NCBI GenBank assembly: GCA_964450385.1
Contig: CAYVEC010000014.1
Location: 1-47,364 of the forward strand
Origin: JAKLFA01 sp964450385
GTDB taxonomy: Bacteria; Omnitrophota; Gorgyraeia; Zapsychrales; JANLHA01
Direction: 5' to 3'
Length of the DNA stretch: 47,364 nucleotides
Below are positions 35,889 to 43,133 of the stretch, piece by piece. Position 1 is the stretch's first letter; each line of letters starts with the position of its first letter. The position numbers and the translations under genes are program-made. The notes beneath the pieces were generated by a model that did not search any database, was not told where the DNA came from, and worked only from the letters and a program-made list of their open reading frames with translations.

Positions 35889-36838
35889 AGGCCGTTGTCA
35901 TGCTGCTCGAGCATGTGAACCTCAAAGAGGTCGTCTCGGAGCGCTGTGTTATAAGAAATGGTTTCAATTTTTAGGACCGTTGTGTGCGCATCCTTGAAGT
36001 CGTGCATTCGGGTGGTCATGGCGGTCAGATAGCCGTCAACAACCGCGGTTTCGTCGACCGTGAGTTGCTTGATCAGGCCCCCGCGATGGTCATAAAAGTC
36101 AATGCGAAGGATCAGGAACGTGGTTTCCTCGATCCAGGTCACTCGGCGGCTGTATTGCGAGGCTGTGAGGTTTTGGGGTATGCTCTCAAGGATAAAACAT
36201 GGATGGCCCCGTAGGGTTTCCCTGCCGTGGAGCGTGTGGGCATCACGGTCGGGTTTTCGGCGCTGCATGTCCTCATAGGTAAAATCAGTATTAACAAAAC
36301 GCAGAGATTGCTGGGTATTGACGATGCGCCGTGCCCGGCCCAGGGCCGGCAGGAAGAGGTACTGGATGTCATCCGCGGCCGGCTGTTCGATCGAAAGGAA
36401 TTTGGTTTGCGCGATATCGCCGGGCTCAAGGAACACGATGCGGGTTCGCAGGAGCGGCCCCTCATCCCGGCTGGCCCAGGCCAAGAGCCGCCGCCTTTCG
36501 TGGCCATTCTTGTCGATCAGCGTCATTTGGATCCGCATCTGGAGGGTGGTGCCGTCCTCACGGCCGTAGACCTTTTCGGCAAGATCCGCTCCTGTCATTG
36601 ACGCGGAACCGGACGTCTCGAGTCGCGTCTCCTCAGGGGTGTCATGGTCCGGTGTGTCTGAGGATTTTGTTGGGGTCGTGTCATCGGGAAGTACCACGGT
36701 CGTGAGCGCGGGTTCCGTACGGCTAGCCATCGTGTCATTGATGGCGCGGCCACGCTGAAGAAGCGAGACCGTCGAGATCACAAAAATGATACAAGCGCCG
36801 ATTAACGCGGTGATCATGATGAACGGGGTCTTTTTCAT
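35885..36838 (-). CDS. LolA-like outer-membrane lipoprotein-sorting family protein
   Basis: A 317-residue protein with an N-terminal membrane segment (about 7-27) and a Thr/Asp-rich linker, then a LolA-like domain (about 85-317): LQMRIQMTLIDKNGHERRRLLAWASRDE, KFLSIEQPAADDIQYLFLPALGRARRIVN, SLRFVNTDFTYEDMQ, CFILESIP, VTWIEETTFLILRIDFYD. This is the family found with MMPL/RND exporters rather than canonical LolA. It likely carries a hydrophobic molecule across the periplasm, anchored in the inner membrane. It overlaps the ThiF gene and the barrel gene by four bases each, so all three are translationally coupled. Confidence 0.82.
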   Translation of the reverse strand: MKKTPFIMITALIGACIIFVISTVSLLQRGRAINDTMASRTEPALTTVVLPDDTTPTKSSDTPDHDTPEETRLETSGSASMTGADLAEKVYGREDGTTLQMRIQMTLIDKNGHERRRLLAWASRDEGPLLRTRIVFLEPGDIAQTKFLSIEQPAADDIQYLFLPALGRARRIVNTQQSLRFVNTDFTYEDMQRRKPDRDAHTLHGRETLRGHPCFILESIPQNLTASQYSRRVTWIEETTFLILRIDFYDHRGGLIKQLTVDETAVVDGYLTAMTTRMHDFKDAHTTVLKIETISYNTALRDDLFEVHMLEQHDNGL

Positions 36839-37755
36839 GCGGCCCCCTCTTTTCGCTGCTGCCCCCGGTGCTGGGACTCGACCTTGCGTTTAATGATGAA
36901 TCGTTTCAGTTGCTGCCAGGGATGGCGGTTTGCCATCCAGAGCCGGCCTTGCGTGAATTGCCGGAGCCAGGGGTCGAATTGAAGGTAATACGGGGCCCCC
37001 AGGGTCCGGCCGGTGCCGGTGATGAGACGCACCGCCTCGGTGATCGCGAGGCTGCTCGATAAGGCGCATGAGGTGACCAGGGCCGGACCGGTCTTGGCCG
37101 CGAGGTCTACTTTTTTGAGGTCCAGATATCGAATGTGCAGGGCGGCCGGTGCAAGACCGACGGCAAAGGCCGCGAGCTTATCAAGATAGCTCATCGCGTC
37201 GGTGATATCAAAATACTCGTCGAAGCTCATTCCATCGGGGGTAAAGACTAAAAGGGCACACCCGAATCCCATGGGTCCAGCGGTGACCGCGGGGATCCCT
37301 TTCTCGCGGGCCCGCATGAAGAGCCGCCGCCTCATGTCGATGCAGAAAAAATCGATCCCGTCGATGAGGACATCGGCCTTATTGAGGAATTGATCAATGA
37401 TCGCTTCATCGACCCCGTTGGGGAAGACCTTGACCACAAGATGCGGATTGATGCTCTGGGCGATCGCGGCCATGGTCTGGGCCTTGTTACGCCCGATCGT
37501 GTCCGTGAAGGCCCCGTATTGGCGCTGGATATTCGCAGTATCAAAGGTGTCCATGTCAGCGATGCTGAGATTACCGACCCCGATCCGGGCGGCATTGATG
37601 ATATGGGCCCCGCCGACCCCCCCGCAGCCCACCACCGCGATCGTAGCACGGCGGAGCCGCGTCTGGTCATCCGGTGTCAGGATGCCGATATTTCGATTGA
37701 AGGCCTCATGATAAAAGGCATCGGCCTCGGTCGTCGATGCGGCGTGGGTTGTCAT
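36835..37755 (-). CDS. ThiF/MoeB/HesA (E1-like) adenylating enzyme
   Basis: A 306-residue E1-superfamily protein. VVGCGGVGGAH (41-51) is the nucleotide-binding loop, DMDTFDTANIQRQY (67-80) supplies the acidic and Asn/Arg residues that contact ATP, GRNKAQ (88-93) the conserved Lys, and DVLIDGIDFF (128-137) the following strand. No CxxC zinc pairs are evident and no ubiquitin-like partner is encoded nearby. Members adenylate a C-terminal carboxylate of a carrier protein, peptide or small metabolite. In this operon the obvious candidates are an amino acid or an N-acyl product; that is inference. The basic C-terminus (about 280-306) is rich in Lys, Arg and Gln. Four-base overlaps couple it to the exporter and the LolA-like gene. 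Confidence 0.85.
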   Translation of the reverse strand: MTTHAASTTEADAFYHEAFNRNIGILTPDDQTRLRRATIAVVGCGGVGGAHIINAARIGVGNLSIADMDTFDTANIQRQYGAFTDTIGRNKAQTMAAIAQSINPHLVVKVFPNGVDEAIIDQFLNKADVLIDGIDFFCIDMRRRLFMRAREKGIPAVTAGPMGFGCALLVFTPDGMSFDEYFDITDAMSYLDKLAAFAVGLAPAALHIRYLDLKKVDLAAKTGPALVTSCALSSSLAITEAVRLITGTGRTLGAPYYLQFDPWLRQFTQGRLWMANRHPWQQLKRFIIKRKVESQHRGQQRKEGAA

Positions 37756-40064
37756 GTCTCTCTCCTTGGCGGGGTTCGAGGTTGAAATACGAGGAGCACG
37801 CTTTCGGTAACGAAAAGGTCCGCGATGAGCGCCGTCAGCATCAGTGTTGCCGAGAGTAGTCCGAAATGCGCGGTAACGACAAACCGGGAGAACGCCACAA
37901 CCCCGAAGCCGAAGAATAGGATGACTGAGGTGAAAATAATTGCGCGTCCCCGCTCAGCGAGGGTTCGGGTGATTGCGGTCGCCGTGTCCTCTCCGGCCCG
38001 TGTGTGCTCAAGGAACCCGTGGAGGAAATGGATGGTATCATCGACCGCGATCCCGATGCCGATTGCCGCGACCATGGATGTCGCGCTGTTGAGCCGGATG
38101 CCGAGGACCCCCATGAGGCCGAAATTGATGATGATCGGAATCATGTTCGGGACGATACTGACGAGGCCGATCTTTAATGACCGAAGCATGATGAACATCA
38201 TGCCGAAGATCACTATCATCGCGAGGCCCAGACTTTGGAGCTGACCCCGGGTCACGGTGTCGTTGCTCTCGACTTCAAGCACGGTGCGGCCGAGGACTCG
38301 GGCCTCGGCAAGGTCCGCGAATTCACGCGCCACATACTCTTCGATCTCGTGGATCACGGCGCTTAATTTGACCGTGCTGTGCTCTTTCAGCCGGATGCGC
38401 ACGGTGGCCCACCTCCACTCCTCATCAACAAAATTCTCGAGGTCATCGCGGCCGTAAAGCAGGGCATATTGCGCGGTCATGGCCGCCTGCTCCGGGAGCC
38501 GGGCATAGGCGGGATTGTCCTGGTGGAAGGCGCGGTTGATATCCTTGAGATAGTCGTTAACGGATGAGACCTTATCGACCTCAGGGATGCGCGCGGCCCA
38601 CAGGGCAAGCGCATCAAGACGGGCCAGGAGGCGTGGATCATAAAAGTTCTGCCCCTCCCCGGCCTTTAGTGAGATGTTGACCGGGTGGACCCCAGCGAGG
38701 TTGTTTTCGACCGCGAGGGTGTCACGGTAGATCGTGCTGGTCTTTTGAAACGATTCAAGGATGCTGGTTTCCGCTTTAAGACGGGTGATCCCCCAGCCCG
38801 CGGCCGCAAGAACGAGAAATGTGATCAGGAGGATACGCCGGGGGTAGCGGATGTTGATCTCGCTGATCCTCCGGAGAAGATGGCCCATCCGGTCAGGCCC
38901 TGCGGATCGGTCGGCTACTCGCTGTGGGCGGATCAGGGTCCGGCTCAAGGCAATGAGTGCCGGAAGCAGGGTCAGGGTCAGAGCCCAGGCGAACATGACG
39001 CCTATCCCGACCACAATGCCGAGCTGGCGGATAGGCGCGATCTGTGTCACGATGAGGGACCAGAACCCCACGGCCGTGGTCACGGATGTTAGGAAACACG
39101 GAAGGAATAGATGGTCCACGGTCTCGATGATCGCGCGATGGAGATCCCCTCCCTGTGCTTCTTCACGACTGCGGGCCTCATTCACGAGGTGCACGCTGTC
39201 GGCGACCACGATCGCGAGAAGGATCGGCGGCACCATGGTCGTGACATTATTAACGGCAAATCCAAAGAGCGGGATCAGGGCAACGGTGAGCCCGAGGCTT
39301 GTGAGGATCGTCGCAAGCGGCATGAGCGTCATACGCCAGTCGCGGAACGCGGCGAATAAGATCAGGGTGACGACGATCATCATGATCGGGCCAAAGGCCG
39401 CGAGATCCTCACGCATGAACGCGGCATAATAATATTCAATCGCGCCAAGTCCGCTGATGTGGTATGTGACGTCAGCGGGAACGATCTCGCGGATCGATCG
39501 GAGCACCTCGCTCATGAGCTGTTGCTTAAGCCCCGGTTGTTTGATCGATGGGGCAAGCTCCAGGATCACGGCCGCGGTCCGGCCGTCAGGGGAGATGACA
39601 TTCTGGCTGTAGAGCGGGTGGCGGACCGCGTAGGTCTGTAATGCCGCGAGCTCGTCGGGGGTGTGACTGCGGTCCGGGATCAGGCGTTCGACGATAAAGG
39701 CGCCGTCATCTCCTTGGAGCCGGTTAACGGTCGTCAGGCTCGTTACACGGGTCACGTGGTCGAGGCGTTCTGCGGCCGCGGTCAGGGTACGGATCATGGC
39801 CAGGCGCGCGTTGGTGAACACGGTGTCGGCTTTTAAGGCGATGATGACAAGATCGTCACTCCCGAACTCGTCCTTCCAGGATTCGCCATGGATATAGCTT
39901 GGGCTCCTTGTGTCAAAGAAGACATCAACCCCGTCGTCAAAACGGATTTGCGAGGCGATCGCTAAGGCCGCGGTGAGGAGTCCGCCAAAGACAGCAACGG
40001 TAAGGCGCGGGCGAGTGATAATGCGGCGCACAAGCGCGAGCACGAAGGGTTTTATTGAAAGCAT
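37752..40064 (-). CDS. RND superfamily (MMPL-type) lipid exporter
   Basis: A 770-residue inner-membrane protein with the duplicated RND plan: one segment (about 22-40), a periplasmic domain with VDVFFDTRSPSYIHGESWKDEFGSDDLVIIAL, five helices (about 220-370), then repeat two with a segment at about 405-422, a second periplasmic domain and a final set of helices (about 620-760). VADSVHLVNE and AVDDTIHFLHGF are the paired helix-4 motifs with the Asp that carries protons. This subtype resembles HpnN and MmpL exporters of lipids. It is the first gene of the seven-gene operon. The ATG has no ribosome site and lies about 12 bases after the predicted start of transcription, so the message may be nearly leaderless. 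Confidence 0.92.
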   Translation of the reverse strand: MLSIKPFVLALVRRIITRPRLTVAVFGGLLTAALAIASQIRFDDGVDVFFDTRSPSYIHGESWKDEFGSDDLVIIALKADTVFTNARLAMIRTLTAAAERLDHVTRVTSLTTVNRLQGDDGAFIVERLIPDRSHTPDELAALQTYAVRHPLYSQNVISPDGRTAAVILELAPSIKQPGLKQQLMSEVLRSIREIVPADVTYHISGLGAIEYYYAAFMREDLAAFGPIMMIVVTLILFAAFRDWRMTLMPLATILTSLGLTVALIPLFGFAVNNVTTMVPPILLAIVVADSVHLVNEARSREEAQGGDLHRAIIETVDHLFLPCFLTSVTTAVGFWSLIVTQIAPIRQLGIVVGIGVMFAWALTLTLLPALIALSRTLIRPQRVADRSAGPDRMGHLLRRISEINIRYPRRILLITFLVLAAAGWGITRLKAETSILESFQKTSTIYRDTLAVENNLAGVHPVNISLKAGEGQNFYDPRLLARLDALALWAARIPEVDKVSSVNDYLKDINRAFHQDNPAYARLPEQAAMTAQYALLYGRDDLENFVDEEWRWATVRIRLKEHSTVKLSAVIHEIEEYVAREFADLAEARVLGRTVLEVESNDTVTRGQLQSLGLAMIVIFGMMFIMLRSLKIGLVSIVPNMIPIIINFGLMGVLGIRLNSATSMVAAIGIGIAVDDTIHFLHGFLEHTRAGEDTATAITRTLAERGRAIIFTSVILFFGFGVVAFSRFVVTAHFGLLSATLMLTALIADLFVTESVLLVFQPRTPPRRET

Positions 40065-40082
40065 AAACTAATATTAATAGAT

Positions 40083-40111
40083 TTAATAAAAACATGCAAT
40101 CAAAATGACAA
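40083..40111 (-). promoter_or_regulatory. Putative sigma-70 type promoter of the lipid/export operon
   Basis: On the minus strand TTGTCA (40111-40106) and TATTAA (40088-40083) are spaced by 17 bases. It is the only candidate promoter I see in the 155 bases before the exporter gene. The -10 element is weaker than at the other promoters listed. Confidence 0.5.
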
Positions 40112-40152
40112 GAAGTTGCGATGAGGACATCCGGCGCGGCGCGCCTTGTGCC

Positions 40153-40190
40153 AAAGAAAACCCCCTGTCCGTCCGAAGACGGGCAGGGGG
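40153..40190 (-). terminator. Intrinsic terminator of the PEP-CTERM protein gene
   Basis: CCCCCTGTCCGTC (40161-40173) pairs with GACGGGCAGGGGG (40178-40190), 13 pairs with one wobble. Read on the minus strand the loop is TTCG and the stem is followed by TTTTCTTT. It lies 30 bases after the stop of the PEP-CTERM gene and ahead of the lipid operon's promoter. Confidence 0.9.
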
Positions 40191-40219
40191 TTGTAATGTG
40201 CCATTCGAAGGCGTGAGAC

Positions 40220-40999
40220 TTAAGCCTGGAATTTGCGGCGGATACCCGCAGCAGCAGCACCCACTAAGCCGATCCCGAAGAGCGTCATGGACGCCGGCTC
40301 CGGAACAACACCGATCGACACAGAACCATTGTGGTCTGAGTAGATCACGGTGCCGTTGTCACCGGGAATAACCTGAACGCGGTCCGTGTTGACATCGGCA
40401 AAGGCGAAAAGACGCTCCCCGATGCTAAGATCATCGAGCACGATCGGGTTGCCGTCGGCATCTCTCCAGAAGTTCTGATCTAACGAAGTGAACTCCCAGG
40501 TCATATCCACAGCACCGAAGTACTTATTCATGGCCGGATTGTAGGTCAAGAACCCGAGCCCGTTGACTAAGGACAGGTCAGCAACTTTGATGCCGCTGAA
40601 TCCGGAGTCATCACCGGCGCCTAAGCTGGTACCAAAGTTGTACGGGTCCTCTGTCACATAGAGTGACATGGTCCCGCTCGTGTAGACATACTGGCCAGCG
40701 CCTGCGACATAGCCCTGGATGTCATTCCATCCACCGACCAGGTACCAGGAACTGTTCAATCCTGCGCCATCGACCGGGCCTGATGCGATCAGTGATTGCA
40801 CGGCCAGGTCGCCGACATCGGCGAAGGCGCCATCGGCGTCGATCGACGTGGTCTGAAGATAGATCCCGAGCTGATCAAAGATGCCTGTCATGCCGTTCGT
40901 CGTTGCCAAAACCCCATCTGGGTTCAGCATGATCGGCATGGCACTTGCGCTGGTGGCGGCGAACAAGACGACCGCGACTGCAAGTAATACCTTTTTCAT
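40220..40999 (-). CDS. PEP-CTERM sorting-domain protein (secreted)
   Basis: A 259-residue secreted protein with a signal peptide (about 1-20, KKVLLAVAVVLFAATSASA) and a C-terminal sorting signal (232-259): VPEP, a hydrophobic stretch, then IRRKFQA. The exosortase encoded at 43134 is expected to cut at PEP and couple the protein to an envelope or extracellular partner. The middle is Gly-, Asp- and Asn-rich with strands (YVYTSGTMSLYVTED, LGFLTYNPAMNKYFGAVDMTWEF) and no known enzyme motif, as in many PEP-CTERM surface proteins. GAGGGAG stands six bases before the ATG. It is transcribed alone and ends at a strong terminator. Confidence 0.93.
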   Translation of the reverse strand: MKKVLLAVAVVLFAATSASAMPIMLNPDGVLATTNGMTGIFDQLGIYLQTTSIDADGAFADVGDLAVQSLIASGPVDGAGLNSSWYLVGGWNDIQGYVAGAGQYVYTSGTMSLYVTEDPYNFGTSLGAGDDSGFSGIKVADLSLVNGLGFLTYNPAMNKYFGAVDMTWEFTSLDQNFWRDADGNPIVLDDLSIGERLFAFADVNTDRVQVIPGDNGTVIYSDHNGSVSIGVVPEPASMTLFGIGLVGAAAAGIRRKFQA

Positions 41000-41313
41000 T
41001 GTTTACTCCCTCGTTGTTGTTAAACAATTTACTATTTCTTCACTTGTTTCTATGAGAAAACATCATAACGATGTTAGCAAAAAAGAAAAAATTTTAAGAA
41101 TTTTTCCCTTCTCTATCGATTGCACCGTTTCCCTTGATTGGTGCTCTATTTTATTCTCCGACCCCGGAACGCACGTCCCTGTCACCACATGGTGTGGCAA
41201 AAACGCGTTATGGATTCATCCGCCCAAAGGAGATTGGAAAAACGAGTGAATCTCCCGGGGCATCCGGAGAAATAATGATGGCGGCTTCCTTATATATCCG
41301 GAGCCGCTCTGTG
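41000..41313 (-). other. 314-base intergenic region before the PEP-CTERM gene
   Basis: It lies between the sugar transferase gene and the PEP-CTERM gene, both on the minus strand. The part next to the PEP-CTERM start (41000-41110) is AT-rich and must hold its promoter, but I find neither a good -35/-10 pair nor a sigma-54 site. Around 41280-41305 GCGGCTTCC and GGAGCCGC could pair imperfectly, without a T run. No gene is evident. Confidence 0.5.
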
Positions 41314-42168
41314 TCAATGAGCTCCCTCTCCTGTGATCACGACCCGGAAGGTGCGGAAAAAGATCCGCATATCCGTCCACAGGCAGATTTTCTTAATATA
41401 CAAAAGATCGTACTTAATCTTTTTACGGACATCCGCCAGGGTACTGTCATAGCGATGCCAGACCTGAGCCAGCCCGGTGAGACCTGGTTTCACGCGCAGG
41501 CGCTTCTCATAATCAGGAATTTGGGCCTTAAATTTTTCTACGAATTCAGGACGCTCAGGCCGCGGCCCGATAAGCGACATGTCCCCCAGAAGGATATTAA
41601 GGAATTGCGGGATCTCATCGATATGGGCGCGCCGGAGGAAACGGCCGACCGGGATGAGCCGGTTGTCATTCTCTTTGGCCCAGACTGCGCCGGTCTCTTT
41701 TTCGGCATCGACCCGCATGGTGCGAAACTTGTAAATTTTGAATAAACGGCCATACTGGCCGACCCGGACTTGGGTGTAGAACACGGGTCCGCGTGAGGTC
41801 AATTTGATCAGGATCGCAGTGATTAAAAATAAGGGTGATAACACAACGAGTCCGATGGCTCCTGCGATGATGTCCAAGGCGCGTTTGGCCGCGGCATAGG
41901 TCCGTCGAACGAATGAGACGATCATGCCGAAGAGGCCGCTGCCGAACAGGGCCAGGGTTGTGGGCTCAGGGGCGCGGGATTTAGGACCTTCAGAGGCGGT
42001 CCGTAAGGTGACCTCAGAGGTCTCAGCGGCAGTCTCGGCCGGGGCATTCCCCGCGCCAAGATCGATCGCAGATAACGTAGCCCAAGCTGCGGTCGTGGCA
42101 AAAACAGCCATAACGAGCACTAAGGCCGCATAAGTGAATTTTTTTACGTTTTTTTTGTAACGAAACAC
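41314..42168 (-). CDS. Bacterial sugar transferase with N-terminal signal peptide and internal PEP-CTERM segment
   Basis: A 284-residue protein with two parts. Residues 1-30 look like a signal peptide (YAALVLVMAVFATTAAWA), 31-66 an Ala/Thr/Glu-rich linker, and 67-89 a complete PEP-CTERM-like signal: PEP at 67-69, hydrophobic 71-86, Arg-Arg at 88-89. From about 96 a polyprenyl-phosphate sugar-1-phosphate transferase (WcaJ/EpsE type) follows: a membrane hairpin (about 100-122), KIYKFRTMRVDAE, RRAHIDEIPQFLNILLGDMSLIGPRPERPEF and LRVKPGLTGLAQVWHRY. The enzyme starts repeat-unit synthesis on undecaprenyl phosphate. Sugar transferases are routine neighbours of exosortases; a PEP-CTERM signal in front of one is not. 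GTG start at 42168 with GGGGAG eight bases upstream, behind a sigma-54 promoter. Confidence 0.88.
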   Translation of the reverse strand: MFRYKKNVKKFTYAALVLVMAVFATTAAWATLSAIDLGAGNAPAETAAETSEVTLRTASEGPKSRAPEPTTLALFGSGLFGMIVSFVRRTYAAAKRALDIIAGAIGLVVLSPLFLITAILIKLTSRGPVFYTQVRVGQYGRLFKIYKFRTMRVDAEKETGAVWAKENDNRLIPVGRFLRRAHIDEIPQFLNILLGDMSLIGPRPERPEFVEKFKAQIPDYEKRLRVKPGLTGLAQVWHRYDSTLADVRKKIKYDLLYIKKICLWTDMRIFFRTFRVVITGEGAH

Positions 42169-42225
42169 CTGACTTCTCCCCTATTTTTTTGGTTTGATGC
42201 GCACAGTTGTCAAGTAACAACATAT

Positions 42226-42243
42226 AAGCAAGACGCGTGCCAA
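42226..42243 (-). promoter_or_regulatory. Sigma-54 promoter of the sugar transferase gene
   Basis: On the minus strand TTGGCACG-CGTC-TTGCTT matches the -24/-12 consensus at every conserved position, with GG and GC ten bases apart. The start is expected about 11-12 bases after the GC, near 42216, giving a leader of about 48 bases to the GTG at 42168. An enhancer-binding activator is required; one of the NtrC family is encoded at 25605-27011. Confidence 0.85.
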
Positions 42244-42419
42244 CTTGGAATGTGGGATGGGAAAAGGGAGAAATTTTTTATTTATTTTGAATAGGTTAGG
42301 AAAAAGACAGCGTTTTCTTTGAATTTCACAGGACATACCCGGACAGGGTCTGACAGAAAAAATTTCGATGGGCTAGGGTGGCGCATCATGATGTTGACGG
42401 GAATGAACGATGTCTAAAA

Positions 42420-42463
42420 AAGTAACAATAATCGGTGACTGTCACTCTTATTGTTAACTTCGC
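42420..42463. repeat. Intergenic repeat copy D, arranged as a long hairpin
   Basis: Two opposed copies of the repeat unit meet here. AAGTAACAATAA plus GTGAC on the left (42420-42439) faces GTCAC plus TTATTGTTAACTT on the right (42441-42460), giving an imperfect stem of about 20 bases. It lies 25 bases after the epsI stop. Read on the minus strand the right copy is GAAGTTAACAATAA then GTGACAGTCACC. Confidence 0.75.
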
Positions 42464-42487
42464 TGATCTGGGGGCGTTTTTAAAAAA

Positions 42488-43117
42488 TTATGGCAAAAAT
42501 TCAGGAAGAACTGGCAGTAGTTCACGGGCAAAGTCACGGATGACCCGTGCCGAGGCGTCAGGGTTGTCCCCGGCGACTGTGCTCGTGAGCCGGATCAGGG
42601 CACTGCTTGAAGGCTGGCGGGTGAGGTTTTTGTAGGCAATGAGGCCTTGGCTCATCCAGTAGCTCGGGGTGAACGTGGTGCCGATTTTGAACCAATAATA
42701 CATTACCTGCTGATAGGACGGATAGTCGATGAGGAGACGGTTGGCCGTGACGGGCCGCGGGGCATCGGTTATTTTTTCCGGGAATTTGGAGATGATCGTG
42801 GCCCCACCTCCGCTGTAACAGATCTCCGGCGGATGAGCGACGCGGCGGTTCGTCTGGGAATAGATAATGTAGAGCATGACCTCCTCGCCCTGGGGATTGC
42901 GGTAGACACGGACAAAGGCGTTGCGGGTCTCGAGGATCGCATAATCGCTTTCTGAGATCGGGATCTCTTCGGACTGCCAGGCCCCAATTGTCGTTGGGAA
43001 ACTGTGGACGTTGACCGCGTCGGTCTCCTCGTGATCCTGGGCGAACATGCTCCAGGCCACAAGGCCGGCCACGGTCATCATGATGAGGATCGTGAGGGTG
43101 GCGCGGTGGTGTTTCAT
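42488..43117 (-). CDS. epsI: EpsI family protein (exosortase partner, DUF3485)
   Basis: A 209-residue protein with one N-terminal membrane segment (about 8-26) and an EpsI/DUF3485 domain. Blocks such as FPTTIGAWQSEEI (about 40-52), VMLYIIYSQTNRRVAHPPEICYSGGG (about 81-106, with the HxPExCY signature) and MYYWFKIG are diagnostic. In several lineages this domain is fused to the exosortase C-terminus; here it is a separate gene 16 bases downstream of it. Its job is not settled, but it is thought to work in the periplasm with exosortase. I chose ATG 43117 (AAGGA seven bases upstream) over an open frame running to 43357, because the extra residues are Ser/Arg-rich and lie inside the exosortase gene. 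Confidence 0.9.
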   Translation of the reverse strand: MKHHRATLTILIMMTVAGLVAWSMFAQDHEETDAVNVHSFPTTIGAWQSEEIPISESDYAILETRNAFVRVYRNPQGEEVMLYIIYSQTNRRVAHPPEICYSGGGATIISKFPEKITDAPRPVTANRLLIDYPSYQQVMYYWFKIGTTFTPSYWMSQGLIAYKNLTRQPSSSALIRLTSTVAGDNPDASARVIRDFARELLPVLPEFLP

Positions 43118-43133
43118 CGAGACGTCCTTTCCA

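Larger units (their letters stand above)
42169..42487 (-). other. 319-base intergenic region: sigma-54 promoter, AT-rich stretch and hairpin repeat
   Basis: It lies between epsI and the sugar transferase gene, both minus strand. It holds the sigma-54 promoter (42226-42243), a leader of about 45 bases before the GTG start, an AT-rich stretch around 42270-42310 that could bind activator or integration factors, and the hairpin repeat at 42420-42463. No gene is seen. Confidence 0.7.

Noticed and set aside
41134..41745. A 203-codon plus-strand reading frame opposite the sugar transferase
   Set aside because: It mirrors the codons of the sugar transferase gene, has no family match and no ribosome site.
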